A DNA stretch of 8,829 bases from Patulibacter sp050252545 (GTDB lineage: Bacteria; Actinomycetota; Thermoleophilia; Solirubrobacterales; Solirubrobacteraceae). The position numbers and the translations under genes are program-made. Within the stretch, counting starts at the first letter, position 1, and each line of letters starts with the position of its first letter. The DNA lies in contig JBFWKS010000171.1 of NCBI GenBank assembly GCA_050252545.1, forward strand, positions 1-8,829. The letters are read 5' to 3'. Below are positions 1-5,087 of this stretch, in pieces. The notes beneath the pieces were generated by a model. The model was not told the origin of the DNA. It did not search any database and was given only the letters and a program-made list of their open reading frames with translations.

Positions 1-1043
1 CCCCGGCCACCCCGCCTCCACGTGCCCGGCGGGTCGGCGGCGCCGCCGACCGTGCGCCGGGGGCGTCCGGGCACCGGCGGGCGCGACGCGCGGGCGGGGC
101 GATCGTGGCGGCCGCGGCAGCCGGCCTGCTCGCGGCGCCGTCGGCCCAGGCCGCCGGTCCGGGCGTTGACGCCGACATGCCACCCGCCCCGCTGGGGTCC
201 GCCCGAACAGCGACGGCGCAGCTCTGCCTGACGAACCTGGAGCGGGCGGCCGCGGGGCTCAACACGGTGACGCCGTCGCCGTTGGTCGCACTCGCGGCCC
301 AGCGCCACGTGGACGACATGGTCGCGCGGCGGTACTTCGCCCATGACGCGCCGCTCCCCGCGCCGTTCGGGATCTCGCCCAGCCTGCGGCTGTCCGCGGC
401 CGGGTACGTGTGGTCGGCGATGGGCGAGAACCTCGCCGTCGGGCAGACGACGCCTCGGGCCGTGGTGACCGCATGGCTCAAGAGCAAGGGGCACTGCGAG
501 AACCTCATGTCGATCGCCTACCGCGTCGCCGGGTTCGGAGTGTCGTTGCGGGGCACGGGTGACTTCCCGGGCCCGACGTGGAGCCAGACGTTCGCCCGGG
601 GGCTCTTCGCCGATGCGCCGGGGGGCCCGCAGGTCGCGTGTCCGCGAGGCCCCGCCGTCAGGGTTCCCAACGTCAACCTCCTCCCCGGACCGGTCGCCGA
701 CCCCGGTCCGACCGACGGGCCGGAGGCAGCGCCCGAGGCCGTCGCCGGCGGGCGTGGTGGCAGCGGCGGCGGCGCCAGGGCCGGTTCGACGAGCGGCGAT
801 CGGATCGGCGTCACGGCGCGTCGGACCACGCGGCGGCTGCGTCTGCGGGTGACGCTGCCCGAGTTCGACGGGCGCCGCGTCGTGCGGGTCACGATCCGGC
901 AGTCCGGCGAGCGCAAGCGGGTCAAGCGGTGGCGCCGCTCGGGCGGCCGGACGTGGACGCTGAAGGTGACGGCGCGATCCGCCCGCAAGGGCAAGGTGAC
1001 GGTGCGCGCCAACGGCCGACAGCGCACCACCCGCTTCCGCTGA
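1..1043 (+). CDS. Secreted CAP (SCP/PR1-like) domain protein, 5' end off window
   Basis: The reading frame beginning at base 3 is open from the left edge to the TGA at 1041-1043. It has no ATG or TTG; its only GTG, at 105, would leave a signal peptide without a basic n-region. The in-frame codons just before 105 encode an Arg-rich stretch (HRRARR) followed by a hydrophobic Ala/Leu segment and an SAQA cleavage motif (A16 counting from the GTG), so a Sec-type signal peptide starting upstream of the window is the better reading. The CAP domain spans about residues 38-168 (from the GTG): LCLTNLERA, FAH (H80), GEN (E108), W124 and KGHCEN (H130), matching the YkwD-type bacterial CAP pattern. C41 and C131 could form a disulfide. 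A Pro/Gly-rich linker (about 185-228) leads to a strongly basic, beta-rich-looking C-terminal module (about 230-312) that I do not recognise. The protein is extracellular or wall-associated; its biochemical activity is unknown, as for most bacterial CAP proteins. Confidence 0.85.
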   Translation, partial: PATPPPRARRVGGAADRAPGASGHRRARRAGGAIVAAAAAGLLAAPSAQAAGPGVDADMPPAPLGSARTATAQLCLTNLERAAAGLNTVTPSPLVALAAQRHVDDMVARRYFAHDAPLPAPFGISPSLRLSAAGYVWSAMGENLAVGQTTPRAVVTAWLKSKGHCENLMSIAYRVAGFGVSLRGTGDFPGPTWSQTFARGLFADAPGGPQVACPRGPAVRVPNVNLLPGPVADPGPTDGPEAAPEAVAGGRGGSGGGARAGSTSGDRIGVTARRTTRRLRLRVTLPEFDGRRVVRVTIRQSGERKRVKRWRRSGGRTWTLKVTARSARKGKVTVRANGRQRTTRFR

Positions 1044-1048
1044 GGGCT

Positions 1049-1831
1049 TCAGCGGCCCTCGTACCTCGTCCCGTGGCGTGGGCCCTCGGTCAGGAAGGCC
1101 CGCACGGCCCGCTTGAGATCGTCGGTCGCGAACAGCGCACCCGACACCGCGGGCACGACGGCGTCGGCGGCCTCGACCCCGCCCTCCGACCACGCCCGGA
1201 CGATCTGCTTGGTGGCGTCGTGGGCGCGGGTCGGCCCTTCGGCCAGACGCCGGGCCAGCGCGGCGGCGAACTCGGCGACCTCGGCGTCGTCGCGCACGAT
1301 GTTGACGACGTTCCACCGCTCGAGCGTCTCGGCGTCGTACAGGTCGCCCGTCATCACCAGCTCGCGCGCGCGTCCCGATCCGGCGCGGTCGGCGATCCGC
1401 TGCGGGCCGCCCATCGACGGGGTCAGGCCGACGACCGTCTCGACGAGCCCGAACTTCGCCGAACGTCCCGCGACGATGATGTCGCAGGTCAGGGCGATCT
1501 CGAACGCCGCGGTGAGCGTCAGCGCGTGCGCGGCGAACACCGTCGGGCACGGCAGCTGCTCGAGCGTCCGCGCGGTGCCGATGAGGTCGCGCCACACCGC
1601 CCCGCCGGTCTCGGGCGTCAGGCCGTCGAAGACGTGCACGTCGACGCCGCCCGAGACGACGCGCCCCTCGGCCCGGATCAGCAGTCCACGTGGCGGATCC
1701 TGGGCGAGATCCACGACCGCCGCCCGGAAGCCGTCGAGCATCGGGCGGTCGAACAGGTTCAGCGGTGGGTTGTCGAACGTCAGCGTCGCGAGCGCACCCT
1801 CGCGCTCCAGCCGGACGGGACTGTCGGTCAT
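1049..1831 (-). CDS. Enoyl-CoA hydratase/isomerase family (crotonase) protein
   Basis: This is a 260-residue protein of the usual length for single-domain crotonases, which act on acyl-CoA thioesters in the cytoplasm (hydration, isomerisation or related chemistry). The start is the ATG at 1831, preceded by GGAG (1839-1842) with a 7-nt gap. The frame stays open far upstream but crosses the HD gene there, so the longer ORF is a shadow. Visible family features are DNPPLN near the N-terminus (20-25), the first oxyanion-hole loop SGGVD (60-64), ALTCD (113-117), and KFGLVE...GLTPSMGG (126-142). Both acidic positions used by hydratases appear present: E111 and E131. The second oxyanion-hole loop is atypical: the usual GGG before the first Glu reads T107-A108-A109. 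Classical hydratase, isomerase and hydrolase are therefore all possible, and the exact substrate cannot be named. It lies tail-to-tail with the CAP gene (5-bp gap) and divergent from the HD gene. Confidence 0.85.
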   Translation of the reverse strand: MTDSPVRLEREGALATLTFDNPPLNLFDRPMLDGFRAAVVDLAQDPPRGLLIRAEGRVVSGGVDVHVFDGLTPETGGAVWRDLIGTARTLEQLPCPTVFAAHALTLTAAFEIALTCDIIVAGRSAKFGLVETVVGLTPSMGGPQRIADRAGSGRARELVMTGDLYDAETLERWNVVNIVRDDAEVAEFAAALARRLAEGPTRAHDATKQIVRAWSEGGVEAADAVVPAVSGALFATDDLKRAVRAFLTEGPRHGTRYEGR

Positions 1832-1870
1832 GCGGTGACTCCGGGTCGGGCGCACGGCCGACGGGGCGGT

Positions 1871-1895
1871 GCGCGGTACCGGCACGCTACCGCGC
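1871..1895. promoter_or_regulatory. Inverted repeat, candidate operator in divergent region
   Basis: GCGCGGTA (1871-1878) and TACCGCGC (1888-1895) form perfect 8-bp arms around a 9-nt spacer. The repeat lies midway between the divergent crotonase and HD genes and overlaps a candidate minus-strand -10 box. Seen directly; an operator role is inference, and the regulator is unknown. Confidence 0.4.
1884..1889 (-). promoter_or_regulatory. Candidate -10 box for the crotonase gene
   Basis: On the minus strand these bases read TAGCGT, fitting the actinobacterial TAnnnT pattern. Transcription would begin near 1877 and give a leader of about 45 nt that holds the GGAG ribosome-binding site. No convincing -35 box is visible, so this is a weak call. 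Confidence 0.3.
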
Positions 1896-1920
1896 GGCGG
1901 GGTCTGCGCCGGCGGGGTCC

Positions 1921-1926
1921 TAGGAT
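1921..1926 (+). promoter_or_regulatory. Candidate -10 box for a leaderless HD-gene transcript
   Basis: TAGGAT (TAnnnT) ends exactly 7 nt before the ATG at 1934, which would place the transcription start at or next to the A of that ATG. The same spacing occurs at 8150-8155/8163 and, on the minus strand, at 4943-4938/4930. No clear -35 is visible. This favours the ATG at 1934 over the in-frame ATG at 1925, which would lie inside the -10 box. Confidence 0.45.
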
Positions 1927-1933
1927 GGTCGCC

Positions 1934-2629
1934 ATGCCTCGGCCGTGGCGGGACCTCGACGAACTGGTTCGGACCGTGGAGTCGCGGGCCACCCATCTGG
2001 CGTCCTCGATCCATGGGCCGTCGCACTGGCGGGCGGTCGGTGCGACCACCGCCGAGCTCGCGTCCGCATCCGCTCCCGGCCCCGCCGAGGTCGTCGGCGA
2101 CGGTGGTGACCGCGCCGGTGTCGCCGGCGCGCGCGGGACAGCCGCAGGGGCCGACGCGGGCCGCGCGGCCGCAACGGAGGGCGGTGCGGGTGGGCGGGAC
2201 CTCGCCGCGGGCGACACGACCGCCGACGGCCCCGACCCCGCGGCCGCCGATCGCGAGCTCCTGCTGCTCTTCGCGCTCCTCCACGACGCCTGCCGGGTCG
2301 ACGACGGCCGCGACCTGGAGCACGGTCCGCGGGCCGAGGTGCTGCTCGCGGACCTCCGCACCGCCGGGCACCTGGACCTGGCCGCGGATCGCGCCGACGT
2401 CCTCGCCGAGGCGCTGCGCGACCACACCGCGGGCGGCCTGTCGGCCGAGCCGACGATCGCCGTGTGCTGGGACGCCGATCGTCTGTTGATCGGCCGCGTC
2501 GGGATCGTCCCCGATCCGCGGTTCTGCTCGACCGTCGAGGCCCGTCGTCGCGCCCACGTCAGCGAGCTGCCCGATCTCGTCGGCCCGCCGACGTGGGGTG
2601 AGGTCGCGGCGCTCCTCGGCGTCGCCTGA
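1934..2629 (+). CDS. HD-domain phosphohydrolase-like protein with low-complexity insertion
   Basis: The 231-residue protein shows the HD-superfamily metal-binding pattern: HGPSHW (27-32, H31 the likely first ligand), LLHD (H117-D118), EHGP (H130), RDHT (H164) and CWDADR (D180/D182). HD proteins are usually cytoplasmic metal-dependent phosphohydrolases acting on nucleotides or phosphate esters; the substrate cannot be read from sequence. The stretch from about 44 to 106 is an Ala/Gly/Asp-rich, repeat-poor insertion between the first histidine helix and the HD dyad; without it the protein would be about 170 residues. The ATG at 1934 is preferred to 1925 because TAGGAT sits 7 nt upstream, suggesting leaderless translation. 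The frame is open upstream into the crotonase and CAP regions, but that part is antisense or out of frame to real genes. It diverges from the crotonase gene and converges on the tetR gene across a hairpin-rich spacer. Confidence 0.8.
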   Translation: MPRPWRDLDELVRTVESRATHLASSIHGPSHWRAVGATTAELASASAPGPAEVVGDGGDRAGVAGARGTAAGADAGRAAATEGGAGGRDLAAGDTTADGPDPAAADRELLLLFALLHDACRVDDGRDLEHGPRAEVLLADLRTAGHLDLAADRADVLAEALRDHTAGGLSAEPTIAVCWDADRLLIGRVGIVPDPRFCSTVEARRRAHVSELPDLVGPPTWGEVAALLGVA

Positions 2630-2651
2630 TCCGAGGCTGGTGACGCCGAGC

Positions 2652-2695
2652 GGGGCGGCGGGCGGGGCGGCGCGGCGGGCGGGCGGGGCGTGGGG
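2652..2695 (+). other. G-run tract with quadruplex-type pattern
   Basis: Just after the HD stop codon the plus strand carries seven runs of three or more G (2652-2655, 2660-2662, 2664-2667, 2677-2679, 2681-2683, 2685-2688, 2692-2695). The last four are separated by loops of 1, 1 and 3 nt, which fits the G3+N1-7 rule for intramolecular G-quadruplexes. It would lie in the HD mRNA 3' region. Background GC is high, so chance is a real alternative. Confidence 0.4.
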
Positions 2696-2703
2696 CGGCG
2701 GCG

Positions 2704-2760
2704 CCCGTCACAGCGGGTCGTTTCACCGTTGCTCCACGACGGTCAGACGACCCGCTCCCC
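2704..2760. repeat. Tandem hairpin repeat, copy 1 (57 bp)
   Basis: This matches 2775-2831 at 55 of 57 positions. Its core, 2712-2756, folds as a long hairpin: outer arms AGCGGGTCGT (2712-2721) and ACGACCCGCT (2747-2756), a 3x3 partly paired junction, inner arms ACCGTTG (2725-2731) and CGACGGT (2737-2743), and a 5-nt loop. The difference from copy 2 in the inner arm (T2730 versus C2801) keeps pairing in RNA through a U-G wobble. There is no T-tract on either side. It lies between the convergent HD and tetR genes. Confidence 0.85.
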
Positions 2761-2827
2761 GCCGACCGACGCGACCCGTCACAGCGGGTCGTTTCACCGT
2801 CGCCCCACGACGGTCAGACGACCCGCT
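2712..2827. terminator. Candidate bidirectional terminator made of two hairpins
   Basis: Two stable near-identical hairpins sit between convergent genes: the HD gene ends at 2629 and the P450-tetR operon ends at 2838. Position and stem strength suggest transcription termination from both sides. The lack of a U-tract in either direction makes this U-less, as is often proposed for high-GC actinobacteria, or means the element does something else, such as mRNA 3'-end protection or protein binding. Confidence 0.45.
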
Positions 2828-2831
2828 CCCC
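2775..2831. repeat. Tandem hairpin repeat, copy 2 (57 bp)
   Basis: Second copy, 71 bp after the first, with a 14-bp unrelated spacer between them. The hairpin core is 2783-2827: 10-bp outer arms, 7-bp perfect inner arms (ACCGTCG / CGACGGT) and loop CCCCA. Its edge lies only 10 nt past the tetR stop codon read on the minus strand, a position expected of a terminator. Confidence 0.85.
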
Positions 2832-2837
2832 ACCCGG

Positions 2838-3473
2838 CTACCGGCGGTCCGCCGCGGTCGCCTCGAGGCCGGCGAAGAACGTCGTGAGCATCGTGCCGTA
2901 CAGGTCCTCGGGGACCTGCTCGGGTTCGAGCAGCTTCTGCAGGACGACGCCGTGGGCCATCGCGAACGTCATCCGGGCGACGACGTCGGCCGGTATCGGC
3001 GGGGTCCAGTCGAGCTCGGCCGCGCGCTCCTCCAGCAGCGACGCGATCCGCTCGCGCATCGCGCGGTGGCGGGCCACGAGCTGCTCGCGGAACGCCGCGT
3101 TGCGCGACGCGTGGACGGCGAACTCGAAGATCAGCGGCCCCCACTCTGCGTCGCTGTCCAGCGCGCGCATGAAGTCGGCGCCGGCCATGCGGGCCTGCTC
3201 CCCCACCGCGGCGTCGGCATGGATCGCCCGGTCGATCTCGGCCAGGCGCTCGGCGAACCGCTCCTCGAGCATCGTCATGAGCAGCTCGTCCTTGCTCGCG
3301 AAGTTCGCGTAGAACGCGCCCTTGGTGAACCCCGCCTCCTCGGCGACGGCCGCGATCGACGTCCCGTGCATGCCATGGCTCGAGACGAGCTCGAACGCGG
3401 AGCGCAACAGCAGCGCCCGGGTCCGCTCCTGCTGCTGCTTGCGGGTCAGGCGCCCGGTCGACGGCGCGCTCAC
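2838..3473 (-). CDS. TetR/AcrR-family transcriptional regulator
   Basis: The 211-residue protein has the standard TetR layout: an N-terminal three-helix DNA-binding domain (about 17-64) with TSIAAVAEEAGFTKGAFYANF (38-58) and the SKDEL motif (60-64), then a helical ligand-binding/dimerisation domain (about 70-211) with no diagnostic ligand residues that I can name. The GTG start at 3473 overlaps the TGA of the P450 gene (GTGA, 3470-3473), indicating translational coupling; a weak GGGA lies about 7 nt upstream. Family knowledge says such proteins repress nearby genes until a small ligand releases them. The 14-bp palindrome in the P450 promoter (4949-4962) is the obvious candidate operator, so the operon is probably autorepressed and induced by the P450 substrate or a related compound. 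That link is inference from position. Confidence 0.9.
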   Translation of the reverse strand: MSAPSTGRLTRKQQQERTRALLLRSAFELVSSHGMHGTSIAAVAEEAGFTKGAFYANFASKDELLMTMLEERFAERLAEIDRAIHADAAVGEQARMAGADFMRALDSDAEWGPLIFEFAVHASRNAAFREQLVARHRAMRERIASLLEERAAELDWTPPIPADVVARMTFAMAHGVVLQKLLEPEQVPEDLYGTMLTTFFAGLEATAADRR

Positions 3474-4930
3474 GCCCGCGTCCCGGCCATCGAGCCGCCG
3501 CCGCGTCGGCCGCCGGTGGCCGACGTGTCGTCGGACGGGACGCCGGGCGGGGTGGACACCGATCCGTCGCCTCCGGCCCCGCGGTCCCGGGCCGTCGTGC
3601 CCACGGCCGCCCGCCAGTCACGGCGGGTCACGACCACGCGCGCGCCACGCCCCGGGGTCTGGGTGATCGCGCGGCGGCGGAAGGGCTCGGGCGCCGGATC
3701 GGCGGCGCGCAGCTCGACCCGGCGGACGATCGTCGCCAGCACGCGCTGGGCTTCGAACTGGGCGAAGCTCGCCCCCAGGCAGCGGCGAACGCCGCCGCCG
3801 AACGGGATCCAGGTGTAGGTGCCGGGCGCCGTGTCGAGGAACCGCTCGGGCCTGAAGGCCTCCGGGTCGGGGTACAGATCGGGTCGCTGGTGGATCAGGC
3901 GGATGCAGGGGGCGACCCGGGTGCCGGCCGGCAGGCGGTGGCCGCCGAGCTCGACCGGCGCGGTCAGCTTGCGCACGACGAGGGCGAGGACGGGGCGCAG
4001 CCGCAGCGTCTCCTTGATCGTCGCGTCCAGGTAGGCGTCGTCGCCGGCGAGGACCTCGGCCCGCAGCCGGTCAAGCCTGTCGGGGTGCCGGACCAGCCGC
4101 TCCAGTGCCCAGGCGAGCGTCGTCGCCGTCGTCTCGTGCCCGGCGACGAGCAGCGTCATCAGCTCGTCGCGGAGCTCGCGGTCGCCCATCGGCCGTCCGT
4201 CCTCGTCGGTGGCCTGCACGAGCATCGACAGGATGTCGTCGCGCTCGTCCAGGTCGTCGGCGACGCGGCGCTCGCGGATCAGCCGCAGGATCGCGGCGTC
4301 GGCGGGCTCCAGCGCCCGGCGCACGAGCGGCAGTGCCCGGAACCGGTGCGGTCCGAGCGCGGTGACCATCGCCAGGGTGAGCGGATGCGTCGCGCGATGC
4401 AGGACCGTGTTGAGGAGCCGGCGGATCTCGTCCAGACGTGCCTCGTCCTGCACGCCGAACACCGCGCGCATGATCACCTCGAGCGTGATCTCCTGGAGCC
4501 GCGGCCAGGTCGGCATCGGCTCACCGATCGGCCAGGTCGCGACCTGGCGCTCGGTCGCCTCCTCCATCAGCTCGCCGTAGCGCGACATCCGCCGTCCGTG
4601 GAACGGCGGCAGCAGCAGCCGACGCTGGCGCAGGTGCGCGTCGTCGTCCAGCAGCAGGACGGAGTGGTCGCCGAGCAGCGGCAACAGCGCATCGTTGCCC
4701 TCCCCCGCGTGGAACACCTCGGGCGATCCGGTGAAGACCTCCTTGGCCAGGTCCGGGTGACCGAGAATGACCCAGTCGCCCTCGCCGGTGATCCGCAGGG
4801 TGAACATGTCGCCGTGGCGGGCGTGGCACTCCTCGAGGAACCCGGGGGCGTCCCGGACGAAGCGGATCGACTGCTGCAGACGGGACGTCCGGGGCCCGTC
4901 CGGCAGGGCATCGACGATCGCGGTGCGCAT
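3470..4930 (-). CDS. Cytochrome P450 monooxygenase
   Basis: The protein is a soluble bacterial P450 that uses O2 and electrons from a redox partner to oxidise an unknown hydrophobic substrate. Counting from the ATG at 4930 (486 residues), motifs are the I-helix AGHETT (263-268), ExxR in KETLRLRP (E307, R310), FRPERF (359-364), and the haem loop FGGGVRRCLG with ligand C384. The proline-rich start (LPDGPRTSRL) and overall layout resemble the mycobacterial CYP135/CYP138 type, a moderate-confidence impression. A GTG at 4939 would add three residues but lies inside the candidate -10 box, and TACCGT ends 7 nt before 4930, so leaderless initiation at ATG 4930 is preferred. About 49 residues after the usual C-terminal beta segment (from about 438) are Gly/Ser/Pro/Thr-rich and probably disordered. 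No ferredoxin or ferredoxin reductase gene lies in the window. It heads an operon with the overlapping tetR gene. Confidence 0.93.
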   Translation of the reverse strand: MRTAIVDALPDGPRTSRLQQSIRFVRDAPGFLEECHARHGDMFTLRITGEGDWVILGHPDLAKEVFTGSPEVFHAGEGNDALLPLLGDHSVLLLDDDAHLRQRRLLLPPFHGRRMSRYGELMEEATERQVATWPIGEPMPTWPRLQEITLEVIMRAVFGVQDEARLDEIRRLLNTVLHRATHPLTLAMVTALGPHRFRALPLVRRALEPADAAILRLIRERRVADDLDERDDILSMLVQATDEDGRPMGDRELRDELMTLLVAGHETTATTLAWALERLVRHPDRLDRLRAEVLAGDDAYLDATIKETLRLRPVLALVVRKLTAPVELGGHRLPAGTRVAPCIRLIHQRPDLYPDPEAFRPERFLDTAPGTYTWIPFGGGVRRCLGASFAQFEAQRVLATIVRRVELRAADPAPEPFRRRAITQTPGRGARVVVTRRDWRAAVGTTARDRGAGGDGSVSTPPGVPSDDTSATGGRRGGGSMAGTRA

Positions 4931-4937
4931 GTCCGCC

Positions 4938-4967
4938 ACGGTATTCGGATACCGATCGGTATGTCAA
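4938..4967 (-). promoter_or_regulatory. P450-tetR promoter, leaderless type
   Basis: On the minus strand a perfect TTGACA (4967-4962) is followed by an 18-nt spacer and TACCGT (4943-4938), a TAnnnT -10 box. The ATG at 4930 lies 7 nt further on, so the transcript would start at or beside the start codon. This is the only promoter in the window with a consensus -35. Confidence 0.6.
4949..4962. promoter_or_regulatory. Perfect 14-bp palindrome, candidate TetR operator
   Basis: ATACCGATCGGTAT is self-complementary over 14 bp and fills the space between the -35 and -10 boxes of the P450 promoter, where a bound dimer would block RNA polymerase. A third half-site, CGGTAT at 4939-4944, pairs with ATACCG (4949-4954) to make a second, overlapping dyad. 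The form is typical of TetR-family operators; the regulator encoded by the same operon is the likely ligand. Confidence 0.65.
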
Positions 4968-5020
4968 CTGGCCGGCGATGTCGAGCGCGACCAGGCCCCC
5001 CTCGGACCGACCGATGCGGG

Positions 5021-5057
5021 GCCCGGCCGCCGCGGCGTGCACGCGGGCAAGCCGGGC
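5021..5057 (-). terminator. Candidate hairpin terminator after the ALDH gene
   Basis: Downstream of the ALDH stop (minus strand) lies GCCCGG (5021-5026) pairing with CCGGGC (5052-5057), and inside it CCGCG (5030-5034) pairing with CGCGG (5042-5046). There is no U-tract. Such stems arise easily at this GC content, so the call is tentative. The rest of 4968-5087 shows nothing I can name. Confidence 0.3.
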
Positions 5058-5087
5058 GGACGGAGTGGGATGCGGACGGAGGGGGTC

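Noticed and set aside
105..110. GTG at 105 as the CAP gene start
   Set aside because: It would cut off the Arg-rich n-region and leave a too-short signal peptide; the frame is open to the left edge. It remains possible if the gene uses a weak GGGG site at 96-99.
578..1933. Long in-frame upstream extension of the HD protein
   Set aside because: It would run out of frame through the CAP gene and antisense to the crotonase gene; only the part from 1934 has HD motifs and a plausible start signal.
1832..2557. Upstream N-terminal extension of the crotonase frame
   Set aside because: It lies antisense to the HD gene, lacks domain features, and a good GGAG site precedes the ATG at 1831.
2704..2831. 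CRISPR-like repeat
   Set aside because: Only two copies with a 14-bp spacer, each with a long internal hairpin and no cas genes; this is a tandem structured repeat, not an array.
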